The notes under the pieces were generated by a model that saw only the letters and a program-made list of their open reading frames with translations, made no database searches and was not told where the DNA came from. Source: Thermoactinomyces daqus (GTDB lineage: Bacteria > Bacillota > Bacilli > Thermoactinomycetales > Thermoactinomycetaceae). Taken from it: 40,806 bases of DNA. The position numbers were made by a program, and so were the translations under genes. The DNA is taken from contig NZ_JPST01000007.1 in the NCBI RefSeq assembly GCF_000763315.1, positions 1-40,806 on the forward strand, in the 5' to 3' direction. The stretch's first letter is position 1. Each line of letters starts with the position of its first letter. Positions 17,625 to 26,020 of the stretch are shown here, one piece after another.

Positions 17625-17957
17625 CCATCCTTCTCTCCCTTCCCAAGCTCAAACCCTTCTTATTCATTCACCCCTGGAGGCTTAATACCTTTCTTTCAGC
17701 AATAAACGAACAGTCACCATATTTTCCCGCGACAGCAACAAACGCGGGGAAACAGGCAGGAACTTCTTCGGGAGATTACATTGAAACGCACTCGGATAAA
17801 GCAGGCAGTCCATCGACACTGGAACGACAGCATTTTCCCACAGCACGCCTCCGGGCGCAAAGGGGCTGTTTCAAATCATCTCCTGAATAATTCGTTCTCC
17901 GCCACTCCGTGATCGCCTTCATACCACGGATTCCTCCGTATGACCATTGCGGTGCCG
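17625..17957. other. Gene-free stretch between csaA and the small membrane protein
   Basis: No convincing gene is seen. A strong hairpin, TTTCCCGCG paired with CGCGGGGAAA around 11 bases, lies near 17727-17755 but has no T-tail on either strand, so it is not a terminator. A minus-strand frame of 48 codons (ATG 17920-17922, GGAGG ten bases upstream) is rich in Arg and Cys and looks non-native. An overlapping 23-codon frame reads NPWYEGDHGVAENELFRR. Neither is supported by codon pattern or context. Confidence 0.45.
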
Positions 17958-18164
17958 TCAAGTTTCATCGCTTCCCTGTTCCTTCTTTTGTCCCCGCTCT
18001 TTCCATTCGACAAGCCGGCTCAAAGACTGGCTGATTCTCTCAAGCGATTTCATGATGCGCCATAAAATGACCAGGGCAAGGACTCCGCCGGCAACCGGCA
18101 GAATGATCGCAAGCAGCGAAAATAACTGAAACAAATAGGGAGCGATATAACTAAAAAATCGCAA
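17958..18164 (-). CDS. Small membrane protein of unknown function
   Basis: I do not recognise this 68-residue protein. Residues 6-37 form one or two hydrophobic segments (YLFQLFSLLAIILP, then GGVLALVILWRIM). A charged, probably amphipathic cytosolic helix with SLERISQSLSRLVEW follows and a polar tail rich in K, E and Q. GAAGGGA lies about eight bases before the ATG, which supports translation. The position between rnc and csaA gives no functional hint. Confidence 0.55.
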   Translation of the reverse strand: MRFFSYIAPYLFQLFSLLAIILPVAGGVLALVILWRIMKSLERISQSLSRLVEWKERGQKKEQGSDET

Positions 18165-18318
18165 AATTCCCTTCAGCCCCTTTTTGTAGTTTTCATTTTA
18201 TTTTAAAATAACATATCCCAAAAGCAACAAAAACATTTTGCTGTCCATGCAACGAATTTGTTTCAAAGTGCGTCTGTATACGTGGAAGGGTTTGCCGGAC
18301 ACTTCATGTTCCAATCCG

Positions 18319-18388
18319 AAAAAACAAAAATCACCCCTTAAAAGAAACGGTAACCAGTCTGGATTTTCCCGCTCCGATTTAAGGGGTG
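18319..18388 (-). terminator. Terminator of the fatty-acid operon after rnc
   Basis: On the minus strand CACCCCTTAAA (18378-18388) pairs perfectly with TTTAAGGGGTG (18332-18342) across a loop of about 35 bases, followed by ATTTTTGTTTTTT. It starts five bases beyond the rnc stop codon. The long loop itself may fold. Confidence 0.8.
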
Positions 18389-18392
18389 TGTT

Positions 18393-19085
18393 TCATTTCT
18401 GTTTGGCTTGCCAATTTTTCAATGCTTCCATTGCAGCGTGTTGTTCCGCTTCTTTTTTCGATCGTCCCGAGCCCCGGCCAAGCGGCTGGTTATCCAAATA
18501 CACCTCAGCCACAAAATGCCGGTCATGGGCCGGTCCTTGCATATCGACAATTCGATAGGCAAGGGTTCCGAGCCGTTCATGCTGCACGAACTCCTGCAAT
18601 TGGCTTTTCGCATCCAACATGCTGGCAAGCCATTCTTCATTTATCTTCGGGAACATGAACGTATGCAAAAAGTTTTTGGCACCGTCCAGTCCCTGATCAA
18701 GAAACAAGGCGCCAATAAAAGCTTCAAACAAGTCGGCCAAAAGGGAGGGACGGTTGCGCCCTCCCGTCATCTCCTCCCCTTTTCCGAGGCGCACGTAATT
18801 GCCAAACCCCAATTCACGCGCAAAAGAAGCCAATGAAGGTTCACAGACAATCCGGGCCCGCATCCGTGTCAGTTCCCCTTCGCTCATCTTCGGGTAGCGT
18901 TGAAACAGGTACTCGGAGACAACCAGTTCGAGAACGGCATCACCTAAAAATTCCAACCGTTCATTGTCTGCATGGGTGCCGTTCTTCCGTTCGTGTGCAA
19001 AAGATGTATGGGTGAATGCCTGCTGAAACAGTTTTCGATTTTTAAATGCAAAGCCTGTCAATTCTTCCAGGCGCGAAAAATCCAT
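18393..19085 (-). CDS. rnc: Ribonuclease III
   Basis: RNase III cleaves double-stranded RNA, including rRNA precursors and, in Bacilli, the small cytoplasmic RNA. The 230-residue protein has the catalytic signature [13 protein letters not shown] (41-53), the second acidic cluster [16 protein letters not shown], and a C-terminal double-stranded RNA-binding domain (about 155-228) with [21 protein letters not shown] chose the ATG at 19083-19085, which has AAAGGGTGA before it. An ATG 33 bases upstream (19118), overlapping fabF, adds [11 protein letters not shown] but has a weaker site. It is the last gene of the fab operon and ends at a strong terminator. Confidence 0.95.
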   Translation of the reverse strand: MDFSRLEELTGFAFKNRKLFQQAFTHTSFAHERKNGTHADNERLEFLGDAVLELVVSEYLFQRYPKMSEGELTRMRARIVCEPSLASFARELGFGNYVRLGKGEEMTGGRNRPSLLADLFEAFIGALFLDQGLDGAKNFLHTFMFPKINEEWLASMLDAKSQLQEFVQHERLGTLAYRIVDMQGPAHDRHFVAEVYLDNQPLGRGSGRSKKEAEQHAAMEALKNWQAKQK

Positions 19086-19104
19086 CTCATTCACCCTTTT
19101 GCCA

Positions 19105-20349
19105 TTACTTTTCTTCATATTCTTTCAACAAGATCGTAGCGTTGTGTCCCCCGAAGCCAAGCGAATTGGACAGTGCAGTGCGAACGCGTGTTTTGCGCGC
19201 TTCATTTGGAACATAATCCAGATCGCACTCCGGATCAGGATTTTCCAGGTTGATCGTCGGCGGGAGAATTTGTTCTTTGATTGCCAGAGCACTGATGATG
19301 GTTTCCACGCCGCCTGCGGCTCCAAGCAAGTGACCGAGCATGGACTTGGTGGAGCTGACAGCCAGTTTATAGGCGTGATCCTTGAACGCACCTTTGATGG
19401 CCATCGTTTCAAACTTGTCGTTGTATTCGGTCGAAGTGCCGTGCGCATTGATATAATCAATCTCTTCAGGGGCAAGTCCAGCATCCCGCATCGCCATCTC
19501 CATGGCCCGTTTTGCCCCTTCCCCTTCCGGAGCCGGGCTGGTTAAGTGATAAGCATCTGCGGTCATCCCGTAACCAACCACTTCGGCGATAATGTTAGCT
19601 CCGCGTTTTAAGGCGTGATCCAGCGTCTCCAGCACGAGAACCCCGGCTCCTTCCCCCATGACAAAGCCATCACGGTCTTTGTCAAACGGGCGGCTCGCTT
19701 TTTCCGGTTCGTCATTGCGGGTGGACAGAGCCGTCATCGCAGAAAAACCGGCAACTGCCAACGGCATGATCGTTGCTTCGGCTCCACCGGCCAACATCAC
19801 GTCCGCTTCCCCGCGCTGAAGAATTCTGAATGCATCCCCGACACAATGGGTACCGGTCGAACAAGCGGAAATGGCTGCGCTGTTCGGCCCCTTGGCGCCC
19901 AACTGAATCGATACGATACCGGAAGCCATATTGGCGATCATCATCGGGACAAAGAACGGACTGACCCGGCGCGGACCGCGATCCATCAAAACACGATGCT
20001 GTTTTTCCAATGTGGCGAGACCGCCGATGCCCGATCCGATGTAGACGCCGACCCGTTCCGCATTCCGGTCATCGATGTTCAGACCGGCATGGCTGACAGC
20101 CATCTTGGCAGCGGCGACAGCGAATTGAGCAAAGCGATCCATCCGGCGTGTTTCTTTTTTATCAATAAAATTCAAGGGATCAAAGTCTTTTACCTCTGAG
20201 GCAATTTTTACTGCATAATCGCTGGTGTCAAACTGGGTGATATGGCTGATTCCCGACTTCCCTTGAATGAGATTATTCCAGAATGTATCAATATCATTGC
20301 CAAGAGAAGAAATGACTCCAAGACCAGTAATCACAACTCGATTTTTCAA
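19105..20349 (-). CDS. fabF: Beta-ketoacyl-ACP synthase II
   Basis: FabF condenses malonyl-ACP with acyl-ACP, the elongation step of type II fatty acid synthesis. The 414-residue thiolase-fold protein has the nucleophile Cys163 in SACSTGTHC and the two catalytic histidines His303 ([11 protein letters not shown]) and His340 (STKSMLGH), plus the late GFGGHN loop. The start is TTG at 20347-20349, set by AAAGGCGGTGG about eight bases upstream; the open frame further up lacks one. In B. subtilis fabF is elsewhere with fabHA, whereas here it follows acpP directly. A hairpin between acpP and fabF may lower its expression relative to ACP. Confidence 0.96.
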   Translation of the reverse strand: MKNRVVITGLGVISSLGNDIDTFWNNLIQGKSGISHITQFDTSDYAVKIASEVKDFDPLNFIDKKETRRMDRFAQFAVAAAKMAVSHAGLNIDDRNAERVGVYIGSGIGGLATLEKQHRVLMDRGPRRVSPFFVPMMIANMASGIVSIQLGAKGPNSAAISACSTGTHCVGDAFRILQRGEADVMLAGGAEATIMPLAVAGFSAMTALSTRNDEPEKASRPFDKDRDGFVMGEGAGVLVLETLDHALKRGANIIAEVVGYGMTADAYHLTSPAPEGEGAKRAMEMAMRDAGLAPEEIDYINAHGTSTEYNDKFETMAIKGAFKDHAYKLAVSSTKSMLGHLLGAAGGVETIISALAIKEQILPPTINLENPDPECDLDYVPNEARKTRVRTALSNSLGFGGHNATILLKEYEEK

Positions 20350-20395
20350 TCTGGTCCACCGCCTTTCCTCACAATACTGTAGAAAAATGATGTGT

Positions 20396-20424
20396 ATAAA
20401 GTCCCGCAAAACACGGGACTTTAT
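20396..20424 (-). terminator. Hairpin between acpP and fabF
   Basis: The perfect 11-bp stem ATAAAGTCCCG / CGGGACTTTAT has a 7-base loop and lies 21 bases past the acpP stop. The minus-strand tail ACACATCATTTTTC is only partly T-rich, so it probably acts as a partial terminator or a 3'-end stabiliser of acpP mRNA. Confidence 0.6.
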
Positions 20425-20444
20425 CGTAAGTACGGATGGAAAAT

Positions 20445-20678
20445 TTATTTATGTTTGTTGATGTAATCCACTACATCTCCAACCGTCGAAATTTTCTCCG
20501 CTTCTTCATCGGAGATCTCCATGTCGAACTCATCTTCCAATTCCATGATGAGGTCGACTACATCGAGGGAGTCTGCGCCCAAATCGTCTTTGATAGATGC
20601 CTCCATCGTTACTTCGGACGGATCAACGTTCAGGCGTTCTACAACGATTTTCTTTACGCGTTCCAACGTATCTGCCAT
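20445..20678 (-). CDS. acpP: Acyl carrier protein
   Basis: ACP carries growing acyl chains on 4'-phosphopantetheine. The 77-residue acidic protein has the attachment Ser37 in the [18 protein letters not shown] helix region, where DSL is the invariant motif. The ATG at 20676-20678 is used rather than the GTG nine bases earlier, because GGAGGTG lies seven to eight bases upstream of the ATG. A sigma-A-like promoter and a downstream hairpin bracket the gene, which fits the need for far more ACP than FAS enzymes. Confidence 0.97.
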   Translation of the reverse strand: MADTLERVKKIVVERLNVDPSEVTMEASIKDDLGADSLDVVDLIMELEDEFDMEISDEEAEKISTVGDVVDYINKHK

Positions 20679-20698
20679 ATCTCTCACCTCCCTTTCGT

Positions 20699-20727
20699 AT
20701 TATACGGAATCGTCAATTGACAAGCAA
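20699..20727 (-). promoter_or_regulatory. Candidate internal promoter of acpP
   Basis: On the minus strand TTGCTT (20722-20727) and a perfect TATAAT (20699-20704) are separated by 17 bases, in the fabG-acpP gap, 20 bases before the acpP start codon. No FapR box is seen here, so this promoter would be FapR-independent. Confidence 0.55.
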
Positions 20728-20742
20728 CGAAATTATCCAAAA

Positions 20743-21486
20743 CTAGCTCATCACCATGCCGCCATCCACATGAATCGTCTGTCCCGTGATGTATCTGGCG
20801 GAATCCGAGGCCAAAAACTTCACCGTTTCCGCCACATCTTTCGGCTCACCGAAAAAGCCCAGCGGAATGTGGTTGAGCATCTGCTTCTTCAATTCTTCAT
20901 CCAATACGGATGTCATATCCGTATCGATGAAACCGGGCGCAATCGCATTGACCGTGATCCCGCGGCCAGCCAGTTCTTTGGCCGTTGATTTGGTCAAGCC
21001 GATCACTCCGGCTTTGGCAGCCACATAGTTGGCTTGCCCCGGATTGCCCATGACCCCCACGACAGAACTGATGTTGATGATCCGGCCGCTGCGCTGTTTC
21101 ATCATCGGACGAACTACCGCTTTGGTGGCAAGGAACACACCTTTGAGATTGGTGTTGATCACTTGATCCCACTCTTCCTCTTTCAGGCGCATCAAAAGGT
21201 TATCGCGGGTGATCCCGGCGTTATTGACCAGAATATCAATTTTGCCGAAAGTGGACAGCACTTGCTTGATCGCGGCGTCGACTTGCCCGCTGTCGGCCAC
21301 GTCCACCTGGAGGGACATCCCTTCTTGCCCGGTCTCCTTGATCCTGGCAACCGTCTCTTCTGCTGCGGCGTGATTTCCCGCATAGAAAATGGCCACATTC
21401 GCCCCAGCTTCAGCCAAAGTGATGGCGACTGCGCGTCCAATTCCCCGGGAACCGCCCGTCACTACAGCTACTTTCCCTGCAAGCAT
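20743..21486 (-). CDS. fabG: 3-oxoacyl-ACP reductase
   Basis: FabG reduces beta-ketoacyl-ACP with NADPH. The 247-residue short-chain dehydrogenase has the cofactor loop [10 protein letters not shown] (GGSRGIG 11-17), the NNAG motif (88-91), and the catalytic Ser141, Tyr154 and Lys158 in YVAAK. It ends with the family tail [20 protein letters not shown] precedes the ATG. It lies 18 bases after fabD in the FapR-led operon. Confidence 0.97.
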   Translation of the reverse strand: MLAGKVAVVTGGSRGIGRAVAITLAEAGANVAIFYAGNHAAAEETVARIKETGQEGMSLQVDVADSGQVDAAIKQVLSTFGKIDILVNNAGITRDNLLMRLKEEEWDQVINTNLKGVFLATKAVVRPMMKQRSGRIINISSVVGVMGNPGQANYVAAKAGVIGLTKSTAKELAGRGITVNAIAPGFIDTDMTSVLDEELKKQMLNHIPLGFFGEPKDVAETVKFLASDSARYITGQTIHVDGGMVMS

Positions 21487-21504
21487 CGTTCGACTCTCCT
21501 TTGT

Positions 21505-22452
21505 CTATGCGAATACCTTCAATTTTTCGACGGCCTGTTTCAAGCTTTCTTCGTCCTGGATCGAAAGGGTATCTACACGGCGGTTTATTTTTTTCACCAA
21601 CCCGCACAAGACATTCCCCGGTCCGATCTCAACAAATGTATCCACACCCTGCTCCAGCATATAACGGACGCTGTCCTCCCACAATACCGGGGAAGCCACT
21701 TGCTCGACCAGTAGACGGCCGATCTCCGCCGGTTCGGCCACCGGTCTTGCCGTCACGTTGGCAATAACCGGAATCTGCGCAGGGGAGATTTGGATGGATT
21801 GCAAATGTGCGGCTAATTGCTCCGCAGCAGGCTTCATCAGAGACGAGTGGAACGGTCCGCTTACGGAAAGCGGAATCACTCTTCTGGCTCCGGCGGCAAC
21901 CGCCTTTTCTCCGGCATCTTCCACAGCAGCCCGGTGACCCGAAATCACAATCTGTCCGGGACAATTGTAATTTGCCGGCTCTACTACATGATTTTCCTTA
22001 CTTACCTCTTTACATACCTGATCAAGCAAATCGCGTTGCAAATTCATCACGGCTGACATCGCCCCGCGCCCGGCAGGAACGGCTTGTTCCATATAGGTTC
22101 CACGCTTATGTACGGTAAGAACCGCATCAGCAAATGAAAGAGCATTTGCCGCAACCAAAGCCGAGTACTCTCCCAAACTGTGCCCCGCCACAAAATCGGG
22201 GACGAGATCCACTTCTTCTCTCAGCATGCTCAACAATGCCACACTGGTGGTCAGGATCGCCGGCTGTGTGTTGGCCGTCAGGCGCAACTCTTCCTCCGGC
22301 CCTGCAAAACAGAGGCGGGAAAGCGAAAACCCGAGTACTTCATCGGCCTCGGCAAAGATTTGCTTCGCCCGGGCATTATTTTGGTAGATATCCAAACCCA
22401 TGCCCACTTTTTGCGATCCTTGGCCAGGAAAGAGAAAAGCGATTTTGCCCAT
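21505..22452 (-). CDS. fabD: Malonyl-CoA:ACP transacylase
   Basis: FabD moves malonyl from CoA to ACP. The 315-residue protein starts MGKIAFLFPGQGSQ, the family signature. It has the nucleophile Ser92 in GHSLGEYSALV, the conserved Arg in TYMEQA context and the His of SGPFHSSLM near residue 201. A further GQIVISG strand is present as expected. The start codon follows GGAGG. It lies 23 bases from fabH and 18 from fabG, with no promoter or terminator between. Confidence 0.96.
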   Translation of the reverse strand: MGKIAFLFPGQGSQKVGMGLDIYQNNARAKQIFAEADEVLGFSLSRLCFAGPEEELRLTANTQPAILTTSVALLSMLREEVDLVPDFVAGHSLGEYSALVAANALSFADAVLTVHKRGTYMEQAVPAGRGAMSAVMNLQRDLLDQVCKEVSKENHVVEPANYNCPGQIVISGHRAAVEDAGEKAVAAGARRVIPLSVSGPFHSSLMKPAAEQLAAHLQSIQISPAQIPVIANVTARPVAEPAEIGRLLVEQVASPVLWEDSVRYMLEQGVDTFVEIGPGNVLCGLVKKINRRVDTLSIQDEESLKQAVEKLKVFA

Positions 22453-22475
22453 TTGAAAAAACCTCCTTCATACGG

Positions 22476-23465
22476 TTAGTCAAGCGCCCACTTAAGCACT
22501 GTTGCCCCCCAGGTGAGTCCGCCGCCAAAACCGCAGAGAACCAGAGTATCCCCTTTTTTGACTCTTCCTTCTTTCACTGCTTCATCGAGAGCCACCGGAA
22601 TTGAGGCGGAAGACATGTTTCCGTAGCGGTCGAGGTTGATCACCACTTTATCTTCCGTCAATCCAAAGCGCTTGATCGCCGAGTCGATGATGCGGATATT
22701 GGCTTGGTGCGGAACGAGCAGGTCGATATCCTCTTTGCTCAATCCGGCTTTTACGAGCGCTTCATCGGTTGCGTTCCCCAAAACGCGAACGGCGAACTTA
22801 AACACTTCGCGTCCGGCCATGGAGATGGTGTGCAGCTTTTGCTGAACCGTTTCAACCGATGCCGGCTGCCGGGAACCGCCTGCTTCAAGTTTCAGCAATT
22901 CGCCGCCGGAACCGTCTCCACCCAATTCAAAAGAAAGGAAGCCGTAACCTTCTTCAACCGGGCCCAATACAGCCGCTCCGGCACCGTCACCAAACAACAC
23001 ACAGGTATTGCGGTCTGTCCAATCCGTGATTCTGGACAAACACTCCACCCCGATCACGAGCGCATACTTGTAAACTCCGGTTGCAATAAACTGGGATGCT
23101 GTTGCCACACCGTACATAAAACCGGTACATGCTGCAGAAAGATCAAAAGTGGCCGCTTTTTCTGCTTTCAACCGATCCTGAACGAGGCAGGCTGTCGCTG
23201 GAAAAGCCATGTCAGGCGTTACGGTCGCCACAATGATCAGATCAATGTCAGCGGCACTGATCCCGGCAGCCTCCAGCGCCTTTTCCGCCGCTTTGACCGC
23301 CAAGTCGGAGCTGGCCTCTTCCGGAGCAGCAATCCGCCGCTCACGAATTCCTGTCCGGCTGACGATCCATTCGTCACTGGTATCAACCATTTTCTCCAGA
23401 TCCGCATTGGTCAGTACTTTCTCCGGAACATAGGCCCCTGTCCCTAAAATCCCTACTGCTCTCAT
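22476..23465 (-). CDS. fabH: Beta-ketoacyl-ACP synthase III
   Basis: FabH starts each fatty acid by condensing acyl-CoA with malonyl-ACP; Bacilli prefer branched primers. The 329-residue protein has the nucleophile Cys113 in [11 protein letters not shown], His in [11 protein letters not shown] near 253 and Asn in [13 protein letters not shown] near 283, the Cys-His-Asn triad of KAS III. The ATG follows GGGGAGTGG. This is a single fabH within the operon, whereas B. subtilis has two outside it. Confidence 0.96.
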   Translation of the reverse strand: MRAVGILGTGAYVPEKVLTNADLEKMVDTSDEWIVSRTGIRERRIAAPEEASSDLAVKAAEKALEAAGISAADIDLIIVATVTPDMAFPATACLVQDRLKAEKAATFDLSAACTGFMYGVATASQFIATGVYKYALVIGVECLSRITDWTDRNTCVLFGDGAGAAVLGPVEEGYGFLSFELGGDGSGGELLKLEAGGSRQPASVETVQQKLHTISMAGREVFKFAVRVLGNATDEALVKAGLSKEDIDLLVPHQANIRIIDSAIKRFGLTEDKVVINLDRYGNMSSASIPVALDEAVKEGRVKKGDTLVLCGFGGGLTWGATVLKWALD

Positions 23466-23480
23466 CCTTCCACTCCCCTT

Positions 23481-24458
23481 TTAATGAGACAGTTCTTCTT
23501 CAATTCTCTGGATGACGCCATTTTCGACAAACAGGTGTGCTTGGCGAATCGCATTGTAAAAAGCTTTTTCATCCGAAGAGCCATGGGCTTTAATCACGGG
23601 ACCCGAGAGACCCAGGAGCGGTGCTCCTCCGTGCTCCTTGTAATCCATATCCCGGGCAAACCGCTTCAGACCCGGCTTCAGGATCGCAGCGGCCAACTTG
23701 TTCAGCAGGCTGGCGGTCAGTTCCTGTTTAAAACGTTCGAAAATGGCTTTAGCGACACCTTCCATGTTTTTCAGCAAAATGTTTCCACTGAATCCGTCGC
23801 AAACCAGCACATCGCAGGGACGGTAAAGGATGTCCCGCGCTTCCACATTTCCGATGAAAGAAATGGATCTTTCTTGTTCCAAAAGGGAAAATGCTTCCTT
23901 GGTCAGCTCTGTTCCTTTGCATGCTTCGGTTCCGATATTGAGAAGTCCGATTTTCGGCTCCTTGAATCCGAGCACCTTATTTGCGTAAATACTTCCCATC
24001 TGCGCGTATTGGCGCAAATGTTCCGGTCTGGCTTCGGGATTTGCCCCCACATCCAGCACCAGAATCCCTTTGCCGGTCAGAGTGGGAAAAACGGGAGCCA
24101 ATGCCGGACGGTCCACACCTCTCATCCGCCCGGTATGGAAAAGACCGGCTGCCATCAGAGCACCTGTATTTCCTCCGCTGATAAACGCATCCGCTTCCCG
24201 GTTTTTCACCATCTGACATCCGACGACGATGGAAGAATCCTTTTTGCGCCGTACCGCTTTGACCGGCTCATCATCAGGTTCAATTTGTTCGCTGACCTGG
24301 ACAAATTGGAGATTGCCAAATGCTTCAGGCAATAGTTTTTCATCCCGACCGATCAAGATAAAGGTGGTATCCGGCCATTGGGAAGCAGCAAGCCGCAATG
24401 AATTCACTACCGCTGTCGGAGCATGGTCTCCTCCATGCGCATCAATCGCAATTCGCAT
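23481..24458 (-). CDS. plsX: Phosphate acyltransferase PlsX
   Basis: PlsX makes acyl-phosphate from acyl-ACP, feeding PlsY at the membrane to start phospholipid synthesis. The 325-residue protein starts MRIAIDAHGGDHAP and has VDRPALAPVFPT, LLNIGTEACKGTELTKEAF and VCDGFSGNILLK, all family hallmarks. The ATG at 24456-24458 shares its A with the fapR stop (TGATG) and has GGAGGAG upstream, so it is coupled to fapR. Its product is also the product of the FakA/FakB pair at the right end of the window. Confidence 0.96.
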   Translation of the reverse strand: MRIAIDAHGGDHAPTAVVNSLRLAASQWPDTTFILIGRDEKLLPEAFGNLQFVQVSEQIEPDDEPVKAVRRKKDSSIVVGCQMVKNREADAFISGGNTGALMAAGLFHTGRMRGVDRPALAPVFPTLTGKGILVLDVGANPEARPEHLRQYAQMGSIYANKVLGFKEPKIGLLNIGTEACKGTELTKEAFSLLEQERSISFIGNVEARDILYRPCDVLVCDGFSGNILLKNMEGVAKAIFERFKQELTASLLNKLAAAILKPGLKRFARDMDYKEHGGAPLLGLSGPVIKAHGSSDEKAFYNAIRQAHLFVENGVIQRIEEELSH

Positions 24459-25045
24459 CAATGCTCCTCCTCATTCGCTGGAACAAGTTCATCGTCTTCT
24501 AGGCGATAAACGTAAAAAATTCCTTGAAAAACGACTTCTCCATTGATTTTCGTTTTTACATCCACCTGTAAACGGGATGCCTTTTTTTTGATTACCGTGG
24601 CATGGGCAATGCACTTTTCCCCCAACCTGGCCGGTCGGATAAACCGGATCTCGGCTGAACCGGTAAGTGCCACTTCCGAGTTCACCAGCGCAACGGCCAG
24701 TGAATTGGCCTGTGCAAACAGGATGTGTCCGCGGGCGATTTGATTTCGTGCAAAAACATGTTCCTTCTTGATCTCCAAAACGGAAACACCGCTGTGATCC
24801 AATTGCAGATCTACGATATCCCCGATCACTTCTTCCACCAATAATGACCGGACACGGTCAAAATGATTCTCCGCCATGTGTTTGATACGCTCGCGCAATT
24901 CCGAAATGCCAAGCTCCAAACGATCCAGCCTGATTGTTTGTATGCTGACCTTGCATCGCTTTGCCATCTCTTCATCCGTCAGAAATGGATCGTCCATAAA
25001 AGCTTGTTTGATTCGGCGCTGTCTTTCTCTCTTGGACATGCGCAC
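24458..25045 (-). CDS. fapR: Fatty acid and phospholipid biosynthesis repressor FapR
   Basis: FapR represses lipid genes and is released from DNA by malonyl-CoA. The 195-residue protein has an N-terminal DeoR-like helix-turn-helix (about 20-46: TDEEMAKRCKVSIQTIRLDR), a linker helix, and a hotdog-fold effector domain (about 80-185) with HVFARNQIARGHILFAQANSLA and IRFIRPARLGEK. A GTG start at 25043-25045 has GGTGGTGG seven bases upstream; the ATG six bases later is the alternative. A consensus FapR operator covers its own transcription start, so it is autoregulated and controls everything to rnc. Confidence 0.96.
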   Translation of the reverse strand: MRMSKRERQRRIKQAFMDDPFLTDEEMAKRCKVSIQTIRLDRLELGISELRERIKHMAENHFDRVRSLLVEEVIGDIVDLQLDHSGVSVLEIKKEHVFARNQIARGHILFAQANSLAVALVNSEVALTGSAEIRFIRPARLGEKCIAHATVIKKKASRLQVDVKTKINGEVVFQGIFYVYRLEDDELVPANEEEH

Positions 25046-25076
25046 AGCGGAGCCACCACCTTTTTTATTACCATGT

Positions 25077-25095
25077 ATTAATACCAGGTACTAAA
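25077..25095. promoter_or_regulatory. FapR operator
   Basis: Read on the minus strand the site is TTTAGTACCTGGTATTAAT. The half-sites TTAGTACC and TTAATACC are inverted about a central base and match the published Bacillus FapR box. It begins three bases past the -10 hexamer and spans the expected transcription start, the usual repressing position. Confidence 0.9.
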
Positions 25096-25097
25096 TC

Positions 25098-25126
25098 AGT
25101 ATATAAAAAAAAGGGCGTATTGGCAA
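25098..25126 (-). promoter_or_regulatory. Sigma-A promoter of the fapR operon
   Basis: On the minus strand TTGCCA (25121-25126) and TATACT (25098-25103) are separated by 17 bases that include a T8 run. The FapR operator lies immediately downstream. Confidence 0.8.
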
Positions 25127-25128
25127 TA

Positions 25129-25165
25129 TGAAAAAACAAGAGCCAGACCAAGATGCCGGCTCTTG
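25129..25165 (-). terminator. Terminator after rpmF
   Basis: The stem CAAGAGCC / GGCTCTTG (25137-25144, 25158-25165) has a 13-base loop and is followed on the minus strand by TTTTTTC. It separates the yceD-rpmF unit from the fapR promoter just downstream. Confidence 0.87.
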
Positions 25166-25188
25166 CTTTTACGGCTCCGGCAAATCCA

Positions 25189-25371
25189 TTATTCGTTTGC
25201 AACGCCTTCCACTTCAGAGCCTTTGTAATAACCGCACTCTTTGCAGACACGGTGAGAGAGTTTGGGCGCTCCGCATTGCGGGCATTTCACCAAACCTGGC
25301 ACAGCCAGTTTAAAATGGGTGCGACGTTTGCGTTTGCGTGTTTTCGATGTACGTCTAAAAGGTACTGCCAT
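25189..25371 (-). CDS. rpmF: 50S ribosomal protein L32
   Basis: L32 is a small late-assembling 50S protein. The 60-residue protein starts [20 protein letters not shown] and contains a zinc ribbon with Cys30, Cys33, Cys43 and Cys46 (CPQC...CKEC), so it is the zinc-binding C+ form. It follows yceD by 53 bases, the standard pairing, and ends at a strong terminator. Confidence 0.97.
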   Translation of the reverse strand: MAVPFRRTSKTRKRKRRTHFKLAVPGLVKCPQCGAPKLSHRVCKECGYYKGSEVEGVANE

Positions 25372-25424
25372 GCTGTTTCACCCCCTCTAAGAATGTAACA
25401 CAAGTCGGGGAAGTTTTCATACAC

Positions 25425-25943
25425 CTAAGATTTGTCCTCGAACCAATCCTGCAATGCCGCCAACCGGGGATCGATTTTTTCAATCTGGCAGTTGCAGGTT
25501 TCCACATTTTTGTTCGTTCCGCATTTGGGACATAGACCTTTGCAATCTTCCCGACATACTGGAATGTAAGGAAACTGGAGCAGAACTGCCTCCCGGATCA
25601 TGGGGTCAAGATCCAGCACATTTCCATCAATCAAATGGATCTCTTGCTCCTCTGTTTCTACCGCCCGGTGTGCTTCATCCGTAAAATATTCCTTCCATTT
25701 CACATGAATTGGAAGGGTGAATTCCGACAAGCACTTGGAACAGGAAAATGTCGCTTCGGTCGACTGCTCCGTATCGGCTTCGATCAGATGCGGATCCAGG
25801 AGCGACACACGGGCTTTTACTTGAACGGGCTCAAGCCGAACCAACCCTGGAACTTCGCCCGGCAAAGCATCCAGCGTTACGGTCTCACGCAAGTCAAGTT
25901 GCCCGGCTTTGGCTTGATTTAACTTGTGCAGGGAAATCTGCAT
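25425..25943 (-). CDS. yceD: YceD family (DUF177) protein
   Basis: The YceD family is linked to 23S rRNA maturation in plants and bacteria and is nearly always encoded just before rpmF. The 172-residue protein has the two Cys pairs typical of the Firmicute form: CSKCLSEF near residue 71 and CREDCKGLCPKCGTNKNVETC near 133-155, probably binding zinc. The C-terminus reads DPRLAALQDW, another family mark. AGGAGTGG precedes the ATG and a strong sigma-A promoter lies directly upstream. Confidence 0.92.
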   Translation of the reverse strand: MQISLHKLNQAKAGQLDLRETVTLDALPGEVPGLVRLEPVQVKARVSLLDPHLIEADTEQSTEATFSCSKCLSEFTLPIHVKWKEYFTDEAHRAVETEEQEIHLIDGNVLDLDPMIREAVLLQFPYIPVCREDCKGLCPKCGTNKNVETCNCQIEKIDPRLAALQDWFEDKS

Positions 25944-25972
25944 GATTCCACTCCTTGTGTAAAAACAGGGTT

Positions 25973-26002
25973 ATTATAAGACACGATTGCAATCCCTGTC
26001 AA
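25973..26002 (-). promoter_or_regulatory. Strong sigma-A promoter of yceD-rpmF
   Basis: On the minus strand perfect TTGACA (25997-26002) and perfect TATAAT (25973-25978) hexamers are separated by 18 bases. The promoter sits in the gap between sepM and yceD, so the L32 unit does not depend on the sepM transcript. Confidence 0.85.
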
Positions 26003-26020
26003 CGTTTTTGACTTGAAAGT

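Noticed and set aside
20688-20742. A second FapR box before acpP
   Set aside because: CTAGTTTTGG resembles one half-site loosely, but the second half and the central ACCTGGT core are absent.
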